A stretch of DNA of 64,000 nucleotides from Thiomicrospira sp. XS5 (GCF_001507555.1 NZ_LQBO01000001.1:1054001-1118000); one strand, 5' to 3'. Shown: positions 35,083 to 44,065, numbered from the stretch's first letter. Notes: generated from the letters alone by a model not told the origin. A program made the numbers and translations.

Positions 35083-36389
35083 GAATAACCGTTTTTGGAT
35101 GTGAGTTGAGCGGTTTGGTAACCGCCGGATCATTAGCGCATACCGGCAATGAAGTGTTGGCGTTGCCGATTGGCAATTTGAAAGTCGAGGATTTGCGGCA
35201 AGGAATTTTGCCGCGCGATGAGCCCGGTTTGGATCAATTGATTTTAAGTCAGTTAAAAGAAGGGCGCTTGGCGTTTTCCGATGATTGGAAAGCGGGCATC
35301 GAACACGGCGAAATTTATATGTTGAGTATGCCGTCCTGGCGAGCCGATCGAGCGGAACTGGTGATTGATGAAATCGGAAAACAGGCGCAAGGCGATGTGT
35401 TGGTGGTCAATCAGAGTTCTTTTCCAATCGGTACCGCCGACCGTTTTGAAGCGTCCATTAAATTGGCGTTTGCCGAGCGCGGGTTGGTGGCGAAAGTATC
35501 GGTGGTGTCCATGCCGGAATTTATCAGTGAAGGGTCGGCGATTAATGATTTTTCCAAGCCGTCACGGGTGGTGCTGGGAAGCCATGATGACGAAGCCATT
35601 GCGATTATGCGGGACTTAATGCGGCCGTTCAATCACGTGACCGACCAGGTTAAAGTGATGTCGACGCGCGCCGCCGAATACACTAAGTACGCCGTCAATG
35701 CACTCTTGGCAACGCGCATCAGTCTGGTGAATGAGCTGGCCAATAACGCCGAACATTTCAATATTGATATGGAAGAAGTGCGTCAGGGGTTGGGGTCCGA
35801 TTCGCGTATTGGATTCAGTTATCTGTTTCCAGGGTGTGGCTTCGGTGGGCCGAACTTCGCCGCCGACGTACAAGCTTTGGTGGGGACCCTGCAGTCCAAA
35901 GGCTATGATGCCGATTTGTTGAAAGCGGTGCTGCAAAACAATGAAGTGCAGAAAGAGGTGCTGTTCCGCAAAGCCTGGCGTTATTTCAAAAACGATTTAC
36001 GCGGTTTGAAAATCGGTATTTGGGGCTTGTCCTTTAAACCGAATACCGCGACGGTTGATAATGCGCCCAGTGTCAAAACCATTGAAGCCTTGGTCGCGCA
36101 AGGGGCGGAAGTCGTGGCGTATGATCCGAAAGCCAATCCGTCGTTTAAATCTTACTGGGGTGATCGTAATAGTGTCACCTTGGTGGATGACATGTATGAA
36201 GCTTTGGATCAAGTGGATGCCTTAATGATTCTGACCGAATGGCGCCGTTTTTGGAGCCCGGATTATCAGAGAATGTTCGATTTGATGAAACGTCCGGTGA
36301 TTTTTGATGGTCGAAATATTTATGAGCATGATGTCATGGTTCAGCATGGCTTCCGGCACTTCGGTGTTGGTCGCGGCGAAGTCATCTGA
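35079..36389 (+). CDS. UDP-glucose/GDP-mannose dehydrogenase-fold protein lacking catalytic residues
   Basis: The product is 436 aa and aligns over its whole length with UDP-glucose 6-dehydrogenase: MPEFISEGSAINDFSKPSRVVLG, STRAAEYTKYAVNALLATRISLVNE and LKIGIWGLSFKPNT are clear. Three key sites are altered. The Rossmann GxGYVG is GCELSG, with Glu at the middle glycine. The NAD-ribose DID is PIG. The catalytic CFPKD region reads GFGGPNFAADV, with Asn in place of the nucleophilic Cys (about residue 256). I therefore infer that it is not a normal dehydrogenase. It overlaps pgi by 4 bp in a galU operon and shows no frameshift or stop, so it appears maintained. Confidence 0.8.
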   Translation: MRITVFGCELSGLVTAGSLAHTGNEVLALPIGNLKVEDLRQGILPRDEPGLDQLILSQLKEGRLAFSDDWKAGIEHGEIYMLSMPSWRADRAELVIDEIGKQAQGDVLVVNQSSFPIGTADRFEASIKLAFAERGLVAKVSVVSMPEFISEGSAINDFSKPSRVVLGSHDDEAIAIMRDLMRPFNHVTDQVKVMSTRAAEYTKYAVNALLATRISLVNELANNAEHFNIDMEEVRQGLGSDSRIGFSYLFPGCGFGGPNFAADVQALVGTLQSKGYDADLLKAVLQNNEVQKEVLFRKAWRYFKNDLRGLKIGIWGLSFKPNTATVDNAPSVKTIEALVAQGAEVVAYDPKANPSFKSYWGDRNSVTLVDDMYEALDQVDALMILTEWRRFWSPDYQRMFDLMKRPVIFDGRNIYEHDVMVQHGFRHFGVGRGEVI

Positions 36390-36403
36390 TGGCAACGCCT
36401 CAG

Positions 36404-36423
36404 AAAGCCCCGAAAGGGGCTTT
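36404..36423 (+). terminator. Terminator after galU-pgi-UGDH-like operon
   Basis: The stem AAAGCCCC/GGGGCTTT has a GAAA tetraloop and ends in T, 15 bp after the stop codon at 36389. Confidence 0.85.
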
Positions 36424-36515
36424 TCTGTTTTGGAAAGGCGTTTAGCGGTTGTCTGACCGTGGGATTGTTTATAAAATGGTTCTTTACCTTCTAATTAATT
36501 AGCACACAGGATTTT

Positions 36516-37322
36516 ATGAAACCTTTTGAGAAAGGCATTTATTTATTGCCGAACCTAATGACGACTCTGGCGCTGTTCGCGGGTTTTTATGCGGTGATTG
36601 CCGGGATGAACGGGCAGTTTGAGTTGGGCGCCATTGCGATTTTTGTTGCCATGATTTTCGACGGTTTGGACGGTCGTGTGGCGAGAATGACCAATTCCTG
36701 CAGTGCTTTCGGTGCGGAATATGACAGTTTGGCCGATATGGTTTCGTTCGGTTTGGCCCCGGCGTTATTGGTGTACCAATGGGCGTTGCAGGATTTCGGT
36801 AAACTGGGATGGCTAGTGGCGTTCATTTTCACGGTGGGGGCGGCCCTGCGTTTAGCGCGTTTCAACACTCAGGTTGGGATTGCCGATAAGCGGTATTTTC
36901 AAGGCTTGCCAAGCCCGGCCGCCGCAGCTTTGTTGGCCGGCTTTGTGTGGATGATTGAAACCAATCATATTGAAACCAATCTTGCTCCTCTGGTTGTGTT
37001 GTTCCTGACATTGGTGGCCGGGTTGATGATGGTGAGTAATATTCGATTCAGTTCGTTTAAAGAATTGAACCTGAAAGATAAAGTCCCGTTTGTCACCTTG
37101 TTGGTGGTGGTGCTGGTCTTTGTGGTGATCACCTTGAAGCCGGCGATGATTTTGTTCATTCTGTTTTTTGGTTACACCTTATCCGGCCCGATTATGACGT
37201 TAAAACAGTTGCAGGCCAAACGGGCGCAGCGGCGAAAAAGCAAGAAAACGCAGGCCAAGCAGGATGACGCGACGGAAACAACGCAAGACAAGACATTAAA
37301 CGAAGAATCTTCAAAAGAGTAA
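36516..37322 (+). CDS. pssA: CDP-diacylglycerol--serine O-phosphatidyltransferase
   Basis: The product is 268 aa, a type II membrane-integral phosphatidylserine synthase. The CDP-alcohol phosphotransferase motif is complete: [26 protein letters not shown] (about residues 49-74), giving DG-x2-AR-x8-G-x3-D-x3-D. Several hydrophobic segments follow and the tail after residue 230 is strongly basic, then acidic and polar. It makes phosphatidylserine for phosphatidylethanolamine. pssA-leuA behind ilv genes is a common proteobacterial order; here ilvB is instead at 63384. Confidence 0.93.
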   Translation: MKPFEKGIYLLPNLMTTLALFAGFYAVIAGMNGQFELGAIAIFVAMIFDGLDGRVARMTNSCSAFGAEYDSLADMVSFGLAPALLVYQWALQDFGKLGWLVAFIFTVGAALRLARFNTQVGIADKRYFQGLPSPAAAALLAGFVWMIETNHIETNLAPLVVLFLTLVAGLMMVSNIRFSSFKELNLKDKVPFVTLLVVVLVFVVITLKPAMILFILFFGYTLSGPIMTLKQLQAKRAQRRKSKKTQAKQDDATETTQDKTLNEESSKE

Positions 37323-37329
37323 ATCATTG

Positions 37330-38874
37330 ATGAAAGAAGAATTGGTCATTTTCGACACCACTTTGCGCGACGGTGAACAAAGTCCGGGCGCGTCCATGAC
37401 AAAAGAAGAAAAAATCCGTATTGCCAAGCAATTGGAAAAACTGCGGGTCAATGTCATTGAAGCCGGTTTCCCGGCGGCCAGTATTGGAGATTTTGAGTCG
37501 GTCAAGGCGGTCGCTTCCACGGTGAAAGATTCCACGGTGTGTGGTTTGGCGCGAGCGGTTGAAAATGATATTGTGCGAGCGGGCGAAGCGATTCAACCGG
37601 CAAACTCCGGTCGTATTCATACCTTTATTGCGACCTCGCCGATTCATATGGAAAAGAAGCTGAAAATGACACCGGATGAAGTGGTCGAGCGAGCGGTTTG
37701 GGCCGTGAAGCGAGCTCGGGACTTTACCGATAATGTTGAGTTTTCACCGGAAGATGCCGGACGTTCTGATGTTGATTTCCTATGCCGAGTGATTGAAGCG
37801 GTGATCGATGCCGGGGCCACGACCATCAATATTCCGGATACCGTTGGTTACAACATTCCCGAACAGTTCGGCGACTTGTTTCATCAGTTGCTAACGCGCA
37901 TTCCAAATTCCGATAAGGCCATTTTCTCAGCGCATTGTCATAACGATTTGGGGTTGGCCGTCGCGAATTCTTTGGCAGCCGTCAAGGCCGGAGCGCGCCA
38001 AGTGGAATGTACGATTAACGGCCTGGGCGAACGGGCCGGCAACACGGCTTTGGAAGAAGTGGTGATGGCCGTGCGGACGCGTCAGGATATGTTTGACGTT
38101 GACACGCGTATCGAGACACCGGAAATTTTGGCGGCTTCCCGTTTGGTGGCAGGGATTACCGGTTTTGCCGTACAGCCGAATAAAGCGATTGTCGGAACCA
38201 ATGCCTTTTCACATGAATCGGGCATTCATCAGGACGGTGTGTTGAAGCACCGTGAAACCTATGAAATTATGCGAGCGGAAGATGTGGGCTGGACCACCAA
38301 TAAAATGGTGTTGGGCAAGCACTCCGGTCGCAGTGCTTTTCGCTCCCGTTTAAAAGAACTCGGCATTGAGTTTGAAACCGAGCAGGAATTAAGTGAAGCC
38401 TTTGTGAGCTTTAAAGAGCTGGCCGACCGCAAGCATGAAATTTACGACGAAGATTTGCAAGCGCTGGTGACCGATAACAATACCCGGCGTGTTGAAAACG
38501 AGACCTTTCGCCTGGTTGCATTGAAAGTGGGGACTCAGACTGGCGACTCGCCAACGGCCGAAGTCACTCTGTGGATTGACGGTGAAGAACAAACCGCCTT
38601 TTCGGAAGGCGGCGGGGTGGTGGATGCCACCTTTAAGGCGATTGAAAAACTGGTCAATTCCGGGGCCAGTCTGGAATTGTATTCGGTGAGTAATGTCACG
38701 AATGGGACCGACTCGCTTGGCGAAACCACGGTGCGAATGGAAAAAGCCGGCCGCATTGTCAATGGCCAGGGCGCGGATACCGACATTGTGACCGCTTCGG
38801 CCAAAGCCTACATCAATGCGTTGAATAAGCTGCAGGATGCGGCCAGCAAAGCACACCCTCAAGCGGATGTATGA
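37330..38874 (+). CDS. leuA: 2-isopropylmalate synthase
   Basis: The product is 514 aa from ATG 37330 (an in-frame TTG three bases earlier is ignored), 7 bp after pssA. The DRE-TIM barrel signature [20 protein letters not shown] opens the protein; metal-binding HCHNDLG and [27 protein letters not shown] are present (about 203-240). The C-terminal regulatory domain gives leucine feedback (LEG/LEL-type strands near 420-500). It condenses acetyl-CoA and 2-ketoisovalerate in leucine synthesis. Its stop is immediately followed by the possible start of the next gene. Confidence 0.95.
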   Translation: MKEELVIFDTTLRDGEQSPGASMTKEEKIRIAKQLEKLRVNVIEAGFPAASIGDFESVKAVASTVKDSTVCGLARAVENDIVRAGEAIQPANSGRIHTFIATSPIHMEKKLKMTPDEVVERAVWAVKRARDFTDNVEFSPEDAGRSDVDFLCRVIEAVIDAGATTINIPDTVGYNIPEQFGDLFHQLLTRIPNSDKAIFSAHCHNDLGLAVANSLAAVKAGARQVECTINGLGERAGNTALEEVVMAVRTRQDMFDVDTRIETPEILAASRLVAGITGFAVQPNKAIVGTNAFSHESGIHQDGVLKHRETYEIMRAEDVGWTTNKMVLGKHSGRSAFRSRLKELGIEFETEQELSEAFVSFKELADRKHEIYDEDLQALVTDNNTRRVENETFRLVALKVGTQTGDSPTAEVTLWIDGEEQTAFSEGGGVVDATFKAIEKLVNSGASLELYSVSNVTNGTDSLGETTVRMEKAGRIVNGQGADTDIVTASAKAYINALNKLQDAASKAHPQADV

Positions 38875-39456
38875 TTGGTGGGCGTTTCGGTGCACTCGGG
38901 TATGTTGAACACACTTGGCTTGACGGCTTGGCAGGCCAGGCCTGGTTATTTTGCCAAGTCGGTTCCAAAAGCGGAACCGGCTCCGGCTTCTATGGCTTCC
39001 GTTTCAGAAACGATGTCGGGCGCATCTCCGGATGCCCAGGAAGCGGACATGAACCCTGCGGTACCGGAAGGAAATATGGCGCCGGAAACTGCTGAGGTGC
39101 CGCAAGCGGTGTTTGTTTTGGTGGGCGCGGGCTTGGACGATATTTGGCAAAATGAAACGTCCGTGCAATGGGCGTTGATGTTGAATATTTTGAAAGCCTT
39201 TCAACTGTCTGAAGAGCAGTTACGTTTTTTTGATACGGCGCATGCTGTAACCGATGAAGCGGTGTTTGCCTCCATTGAAGAAGTCATCGACTTAGGCGTA
39301 GAAACGGTCTTTGCCTTTGAGGAAAGTTCGCCATTGATTGAGCAGTTGGAAGAAGGTCTGCAGGTGGTGTTTTTACCGTCTTTGGATGAAATGCTGCAAC
39401 GCGGCCAAGCCAAGCGCGAAACCTTTGAAATCTTGTCTCATGTAATATCTGTCTGA
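38875..39456 (+). CDS. holD: Probable DNA polymerase III psi subunit, HolD-like
   Basis: This protein is up to 193 aa. The start is uncertain: TTG 38875, GTG 38878 or ATG 38902. The N-terminal LGLTAWQARPGYFA resembles the start of E. coli psi (LGITQWSLRRPG), the part that holds chi (HolC). An Ala/Pro/Glu-rich linker (about residues 30-75) is followed by a folded domain (VFVLVGAGLDDIW, ending in PSLDEMLQRGQAKRETFEIL) that follows the psi pattern. The next gene is rimI, as in E. coli holD-rimI. Psi connects clamp loader to SSB through chi. The ARPG codons carry a CCAGGCCTGG copy in the rare third frame. Confidence 0.6.
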   Translation: MVGVSVHSGMLNTLGLTAWQARPGYFAKSVPKAEPAPASMASVSETMSGASPDAQEADMNPAVPEGNMAPETAEVPQAVFVLVGAGLDDIWQNETSVQWALMLNILKAFQLSEEQLRFFDTAHAVTDEAVFASIEEVIDLGVETVFAFEESSPLIEQLEEGLQVVFLPSLDEMLQRGQAKRETFEILSHVISV

Positions 39457-39467
39457 CGGAATGCCCC

Positions 39468-39944
39468 GTGTCTTCTCCTTATAGTTATTTTCGACCGATG
39501 GATGAATCCGACTTGGATTGGGTCATGGGCGTCGAAACATCCGCTTATGATTTTCCTTGGTCCCATCAAGGGTTTGAAAAAGCATTGGACGATGGGCTGA
39601 GCTACGTCTTCTGCGATGCGAACCAGCAGCCATTGGGCTACGCTTGTTTTTTATCGGTGCTGGACGAAGTGCATTTGCTGAATCTGTGTATTGATCCGAA
39701 ATTTCATCGCAAAGGTGTTGGGGCGAAAGCCTTGAAAGCTTTGACGGCCCACTTTCAATCCGCTGATTTTGCAGTGATGTTTTTGGAGGTCAGACAATCC
39801 AATCCGGCGGTTCGGCTGTATAAAAAGTTGGGGTTTGTCGAAGACGGTGTGCGTCCGAATTATTATCCGGTGAAAACGTTGAACAACGCTGAGAAGACGT
39901 CTCAACGCGAAGATGCGATTTTAATGTCGTGTCGTTTGGATTGA
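39468..39944 (+). CDS. rimI: Ribosomal protein S18-alanine N-acetyltransferase
   Basis: The product is 158 aa. It is a GNAT enzyme with RimI features: an early MDESDLDWVMGVETSAYDFPWS, the acetyl-CoA site LLNLCIDPKFHRKGVGAKALKAL (about residues 68-90) and VRQSNPAVRLYKKLGFVEDGVRPNYYP, with the family N-x3-LY-x-LGF pattern. It acetylates the N-terminal alanine of S18. It starts at GTG 39468, 11 bp after the holD-like gene. The holD-rimI pairing supports both assignments. Confidence 0.9.
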   Translation: MSSPYSYFRPMDESDLDWVMGVETSAYDFPWSHQGFEKALDDGLSYVFCDANQQPLGYACFLSVLDEVHLLNLCIDPKFHRKGVGAKALKALTAHFQSADFAVMFLEVRQSNPAVRLYKKLGFVEDGVRPNYYPVKTLNNAEKTSQREDAILMSCRLD

Positions 39945-39968
39945 TTCCGGGCTGATCTTGGATTGATG

Positions 39969-39992
39969 AAAACGGCCAGGCCTGGCCGTTTT
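39969..39992. terminator. 24-bp perfectly palindromic bidirectional terminator
   Basis: Four A, then CGGCCAGG and its exact complement, then four T. It lies between convergent rimI and suhB. Like the terminator at 23802, it is built around a CCAGGCCTGG copy. Confidence 0.8.
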
Positions 39993-40018
39993 GGGTTTGG
40001 CTCTGATTTCGTCGCCCT

Positions 40019-40819
40019 TTAGTTTCGGAACTCTTCCGGAATGGTTTTGCCGATGATTTTCGCCATTTCTTTGAGCATTTTGCCGTTGGCAGCAATCAGG
40101 TTGCCGGATTCCAGATATTTGTCGCCCCCTTTAAAGTCGGTGACCATACCGCCGGCTTCAGTCACAATCAAGGCACCGGCCGCAATGTCCCAGGGTTGCA
40201 ACCGCATTTCCCAATAACCATCCACGCGTCCGCAAGCAACATAAGCTAAGTCCAAGGCTGCGGACCCTGCACGGCGGATGCCGGCGGTGGTCAGCATGAA
40301 TTGCTTCAAGCTTTCCAGGTAAGCATCGACGTATTCAAAATCGTAGAAGGGGATGCCGGTGGCCATCAGTGCGTTTTGCAGGGTTTTCTGCTCACTGACC
40401 CGGATGCGGTAATTATTGAGGCGAGCGCCGGCTCCACGGCTGGCGGAGAAGAGTTCGTCCCGTAATGGGTCGTAAACCACGCCGTGCATCAGGCGGCCTT
40501 TTTCGGTCACCGCGATGGACACCGCGAATTGCGGGAACTGGTGTAAAAAGTTGGTGGTGCCGTCCAGCGGGTCGATAATCCATTCAAAATCCGAATCGGT
40601 TTGGTGGTGTCCGCTTTCTTCGGCTTTGATGCTGTGATCCGGGTGGTATTTTCGAATGGTGTCGATAATGATGCGCTCAGCGTGTTTGTCCACTTCGCTG
40701 ACATAATCGTTGCGCCCTTTTTCTTCAATATCGAGCCGATCAATGTGCTCAAGCTGGTTGGCGATGAATTCACCGGCTTCTTTCGCCGCAATGGTGGCAA
40801 TATTTAAAATAGGATGCAT
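40019..40819 (-). CDS. suhB: Inositol-1-monophosphatase family protein SuhB
   Basis: The product is 266 aa. Both family signatures are present: the metal-binding WIDPLDGTTNFLHQFPQFAVSIA (about residues 83-105) and AGSAALDLAYVACGRVDGYWEMRLQPWDIAAGALIVTEAGG (about 184-224). SuhB hydrolyses inositol phosphates and also acts in rRNA antitermination complexes in E. coli. It is divergent from trmJ, as in E. coli, with 65 bp between. It ends near the palindromic terminator. Confidence 0.93.
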   Translation of the reverse strand: MHPILNIATIAAKEAGEFIANQLEHIDRLDIEEKGRNDYVSEVDKHAERIIIDTIRKYHPDHSIKAEESGHHQTDSDFEWIIDPLDGTTNFLHQFPQFAVSIAVTEKGRLMHGVVYDPLRDELFSASRGAGARLNNYRIRVSEQKTLQNALMATGIPFYDFEYVDAYLESLKQFMLTTAGIRRAGSAALDLAYVACGRVDGYWEMRLQPWDIAAGALIVTEAGGMVTDFKGGDKYLESGNLIAANGKMLKEMAKIIGKTIPEEFRN

Positions 40820-40884
40820 AAGTTCAGTTCCAGTTGTTAGAATAATCGGTTATTCGAATATAGGCGCATTATAGCGGAAAAAGC

Positions 40885-41670
40885 ATGGTAGAAGATTACA
40901 GAACGCACCCGAATTTAGCAAAGATTAAAATTGTTTTGGTGGCCACCTCGCACCCAGGCAATATCGGGGCGGTTGCACGTGCCATGAAGAACATGGGATT
41001 GAGTCAATTGGTGCTGGTGAATCCCAAGGAATTCCCGAGTCAAGTGGCGTCGGTACGGGCGTCGGGCGCGGCCGATGTGTTGAATGACGCGCAAGTGGTG
41101 GCGAATTTGGACGATGCCATCGCGGATTGTCAGGTCGTCGTTGGCGCCAGTGCGCGGATGCGAAAAGTGTCCTGGCCACAACTGGATGTGCGTCAGACGG
41201 CGCAACTGGCCATGGAGATGGCCGCCGCAGACGACCAAGCCCAGGTGGCCATTCTATTTGGCCGTGAGGATTCGGGCCTGAGTAATGCGGAGATGGATAA
41301 ATGCCATTATCTGGCGCACATTCCAACCAATCCGACATACAGTTCGCTGAATATCGCGGCGGCGGTGCAAGTGTTTGTGTATGAGTTGCTGATGGCGACG
41401 GATATTCAAAGTGTCCACCAAGCCGAAGGGTATCGACACCAATTGGCCAGTGCGGAGCAGTTGGAAGGGTTTTACGATCATTTGTATCAGGCGTTGCAAG
41501 ACATCGCGTTTTTGGACCCGGCGAAGAATGCCCGTTTTATGCGCCGCATGCGCCGATTGTTCAATCGCAGCCAGTTGGATGTGAAAGAAATTGATATTCT
41601 CAGAGGAATTCTAACCGCCGCGCAGCGCCAGTCGCAGCAGTTGGAAAGCTTGACGCGTGATGCCGATTAA
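40885..41670 (+). CDS. trmJ: tRNA (cytidine/uridine-2'-O-)-methyltransferase TrmJ
   Basis: The product is 261 aa, a SPOUT methyltransferase for position 32 of tRNA. It opens with KIKIVLVATSHPGNIGAVARAMKNMGLSQLVLVNP (substrate and motif 1) and has the SAM-binding knot region VAILFGREDSGLSNAEMDKCHYLAHIPTNPTYSSLNIAAAV (about residues 117-157). A basic C-terminal helix domain follows. The suhB-trmJ-cysE-iscR order matches the E. coli region around isc, supporting the assignment. Confidence 0.94.
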   Translation: MVEDYRTHPNLAKIKIVLVATSHPGNIGAVARAMKNMGLSQLVLVNPKEFPSQVASVRASGAADVLNDAQVVANLDDAIADCQVVVGASARMRKVSWPQLDVRQTAQLAMEMAAADDQAQVAILFGREDSGLSNAEMDKCHYLAHIPTNPTYSSLNIAAAVQVFVYELLMATDIQSVHQAEGYRHQLASAEQLEGFYDHLYQALQDIAFLDPAKNARFMRRMRRLFNRSQLDVKEIDILRGILTAAQRQSQQLESLTRDAD

Positions 41671-41739
41671 CGAGTCATTCGAGTTTACATTTATTTTGCT
41701 TTGAGCTTGGTTCGGCTCGCAGATACTTGAGGAAAAAGC

Positions 41740-42543
41740 ATGTTCAAAAGAATCAAAGAAGACATTCAATCCGTATTTGATCGCGATCCGGCGGCACGGA
41801 ACAGTTTTGAAGTCCTGACGACCTATCCAGGGTTGCATGCGGTTCTATGGTATCGTCTGTCGCACTGGCTTTGGGGGTTGGGCCTGAAATGGCTGGCGCG
41901 TTTTATTTCCGGTTTGGCGCGTTGGTTCACCGGTATTGAAATCCATCCGGCTGCGAAAATCGGCCACCGTTTCTTTATTGACCACGGCATGGGGGTGGTC
42001 ATTGGGGAAACCGCGGAAATTGGGGATGATTGTACCCTGTATCATGGCGTGACCTTGGGGGGCACCAGTTGGAATGAAGGTAAGCGTCATCCGACTCTGG
42101 GCAATCGCGTGGTGGTTGGCGCGGGGGCCAAAGTGTTAGGGCCGATTGAAATCGGTGACGATGCTCGTATCGGCTCTAATGCGGTGGTGATTAAGTCCGT
42201 TCCTAATAACCGCACGGTGGTCGGGATTCCGGGGCGCGTGGTGGAAACCAATTTGAGCGCCAAAGAAAAACGTCGCCAGAAAATGGCACAGAAAATCGGC
42301 TTTGATGCCTATGGGGTGGGACAGGATGTGGAAGATCCGGTAGAAAAGGCGATTTACAGTTTGCTGGATCATGTGCAGAGCCAGGATGAACAATTGGAGC
42401 GATTAAACGAACAAGTTCAGAAATTGGGCGGGGCCGATACGTATGTTGAGCTGCCGAGTTTGGACGATGCGGTGTTGGAACCGGATGATCCGGAGCAGCG
42501 TGCACATGTAAAGCCCCATGAAGCTGAGGGTGCGTCTAAATAG
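41740..42543 (+). CDS. cysE: Serine acetyltransferase
   Basis: The product is 267 aa, with a left-handed beta-helix of hexapeptide repeats (about residues 68-170: [44 protein letters not shown]). It makes O-acetylserine, the precursor of cysteine. The N-terminal domain is short and the C-terminus has an extra coiled-coil-like acidic tail ([25 protein letters not shown]), so this is the epsilon-type seen upstream of iscR. Cysteine is the sulfur donor for SufS, so its place next to iscR is meaningful. Confidence 0.92.
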   Translation: MFKRIKEDIQSVFDRDPAARNSFEVLTTYPGLHAVLWYRLSHWLWGLGLKWLARFISGLARWFTGIEIHPAAKIGHRFFIDHGMGVVIGETAEIGDDCTLYHGVTLGGTSWNEGKRHPTLGNRVVVGAGAKVLGPIEIGDDARIGSNAVVIKSVPNNRTVVGIPGRVVETNLSAKEKRRQKMAQKIGFDAYGVGQDVEDPVEKAIYSLLDHVQSQDEQLERLNEQVQKLGGADTYVELPSLDDAVLEPDDPEQRAHVKPHEAEGASK

Positions 42544-42577
42544 AACCCTGGATAAATGCTTGAAATTGGTCTAATTC

Positions 42578-42606
42578 TTGAGTTGTTTGCTAGGTTATTG
42601 TACAAT
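42578..42606 (+). promoter_or_regulatory. Promoter of iscR-iscA
   Basis: TTGAGT (42578-42583), a 17-bp spacer and TACAAT (42601-42606) form a good sigma-70 promoter 91 bp before iscR. Unlike the suf promoter, I see no GACT/AGTC-type palindrome over it, so IscR autoregulation of the type 1 kind is not evident. Confidence 0.6.
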
Positions 42607-42696
42607 GTTACAATTCATTAACAATTGAGTGGCGGTTTCATTCTCATTTAGCGGAGAGGGCGCGGTCACCAAGCATTTGCAAAAGGGTTGATAGTT

Positions 42697-43125
42697 ATGA
42701 AGCTCACGTCAAAAGGACGATATGCGGTAACAGCGATGCTGGATATCGCCTTGAATCAGTCCAAAGGTCCGATCACTTTGGCGATGATTTCCGAACGACA
42801 GGATATTTCACTGTCCTATCTGGAGCAGATTTTCGCTAAACTGAAAAAAGCGGATCTGGTCTTGAGCGCCAGAGGGCCGGGTGGTGGTTATCGCCTCAGT
42901 CGCGATGCCGATGACATCACGGTCAGTCAAGTCATTTCTGCGGTAAATGAAGACCTGGAACCAAGGCGTTGCCGTGGGCAGTCTAACTGTCAAAACGGTA
43001 TGCAATGTTTGTCGCATGAACTGTGGGCGGACTTAAGTGATATGATTCAAGGCTTCCTCAGTGGCGTGACGTTGCAGCAAATTATTGACGGGCGTTCCGT
43101 TGCCAAGGAAATTCAGTTGGCCTAA
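42697..43125 (+). CDS. iscR: Rrf2-family Fe-S regulator IscR
   Basis: The product is 142 aa from ATG 42697 (MKLTSKGRYAVTAMLDIALN); an in-frame TTG nine bases earlier is ignored. It has a winged helix (LSYLEQIFAKLKKADLVLSARGPGGGYRL, about residues 34-62) and three cysteines in CRGQSNCQNGMQC (about 92-104), with the IscR spacing C-x5-C-x5-C for a [2Fe-2S] cluster. It would sense Fe-S supply and control cluster genes; the sufB palindrome is its likely target. iscS and iscU, which normally follow, are missing. Confidence 0.94.
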   Translation: MKLTSKGRYAVTAMLDIALNQSKGPITLAMISERQDISLSYLEQIFAKLKKADLVLSARGPGGGYRLSRDADDITVSQVISAVNEDLEPRRCRGQSNCQNGMQCLSHELWADLSDMIQGFLSGVTLQQIIDGRSVAKEIQLA

Positions 43126-43143
43126 AACGGAAATGGAGTAAGT

Positions 43144-43470
43144 ATGGCAGTAACATTGACAGAAGCAGCCGCACAACGAGTTAAAACCATGTTGGAAAAA
43201 CGCGGACACGGCATCGGGCTGAAGGTTTCGACCAAAGTCAGTGGGTGTACCGGGTTTGCTTATGTGGTGGACTATGCGGACGAAATTAGCGACGACGACG
43301 ATGTGTATGAAAGCTTTGGCGTTCAGGTCGTGGTGCCGAAAAAAAGTTTGGAACAAATTGACGGGATGGAATTGGATTACGTCAAGGAAAGTCTCTTGAA
43401 CGAAGGGTTTGAGTTTAATAATCCGAACGTCAAAGATTCTTGTGGGTGTGGCGAGTCGTTCAGCGTATAA
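43144..43470 (+). CDS. iscA: A-type Fe-S carrier IscA
   Basis: The product is 108 aa. Its three conserved cysteines are visible: SGCTGFAY (about residue 35) and the C-terminal CGCGESFSV (about 101 and 103). The whole sequence, including AAAQRVKTMLEKRGHGIGLKV and NEGFEFNNPNVKDSCGCGESF, is closest in style to IscA rather than SufA or ErpA. It carries clusters from the scaffold to apo-proteins. It lies 18 bp after iscR, where iscS-iscU would normally intervene, and probably works with SufBCDS. Confidence 0.93.
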   Translation: MAVTLTEAAAQRVKTMLEKRGHGIGLKVSTKVSGCTGFAYVVDYADEISDDDDVYESFGVQVVVPKKSLEQIDGMELDYVKESLLNEGFEFNNPNVKDSCGCGESFSV

Positions 43471-43493
43471 ACGACGTCGTCTTGTCACGCTTG

Positions 43494-43527
43494 AAAAAGG
43501 CCTCGGAACTTCCGGGGCTTTTTTTTT
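43494..43527 (+). terminator. Terminator after iscA
   Basis: The stem pairs AAAAAGGCC-TCGGAA with TTCCGGGGCTTTTT, with small mismatches, followed by more T. It separates iscR-iscA from ndk. Confidence 0.75.
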
Positions 43528-43627
43528 CGCAAAGGCGCTTTTGGGTGGATTTAAAAACCTTTTTTCTGCAATGTTTTTATGAGATTGTTAAAATAAGCTA
43601 ATTCTAAAATATTGGGTAGTGAGTATC

Positions 43628-44053
43628 ATGCTGGAAAGGACCTTTTCCATTATTAAACCGGATGCGGTGAAGCGTAATTTGATTGGTGAGATTTTGTCTC
43701 GCTTGGAACAAAATGGTTTGAAAGTCGTGGCGTCGAAAATGCTGTTTTTGACACGTGACGAAGCCGAAGGGTTTTATGCCGAGCACAAAGGTAAGCCGTT
43801 TTACGAGACGCTGGTCAATAACATGACCGCCGGGCCGATTGTTGTGCAAGTGTTGGAAGGCGAAGACGCCATTGCGAAAAACCGTCAGGTGATGGGAACG
43901 ACCGATCCGGAAAAAGCGGACGCTGGTACGATTCGTAAAGATTTCGCGGTGTCCATGCAACAAAACTCGGTTCACGGTTCCGATTCGCCGGAAAGTGCGG
44001 CGCGCGAAATCGGATACTTTTTCAGTGAAATTGAAATTTTTCCAAGCAGTTAA
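43628..44053 (+). CDS. ndk: Nucleoside diphosphate kinase
   Basis: The product is 141 aa from ATG 43628, which matches the usual Ndk start ([14 protein letters not shown]); an in-frame GTG at 43619 would add three residues. The phosphohistidine site is [21 protein letters not shown] (His about residue 117). It balances NTP pools. It begins the ndk-rlmN-rodZ-hisS-yfgM-bamB-der neighbourhood conserved in gammaproteobacteria, after a terminator, with 12 bp to rlmN. Confidence 0.95.
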   Translation: MLERTFSIIKPDAVKRNLIGEILSRLEQNGLKVVASKMLFLTRDEAEGFYAEHKGKPFYETLVNNMTAGPIVVQVLEGEDAIAKNRQVMGTTDPEKADAGTIRKDFAVSMQQNSVHGSDSPESAAREIGYFFSEIEIFPSS

Positions 44054-44065
44054 CACAGGCTGAAT

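Noticed and set aside
38871-39095. Alternative 74-codon frame after leuA
   Set aside because: It overlaps the end of leuA and lies out of frame with the HolD-like protein, whose N-terminal motif and rimI neighbour are better evidence.
42544-42696. IscR type 1 site at the iscR promoter
   Set aside because: No GACT/AGTC-like paired cores are present. Small palindromes such as ATTGTACAAT at the -10 are too short to call.
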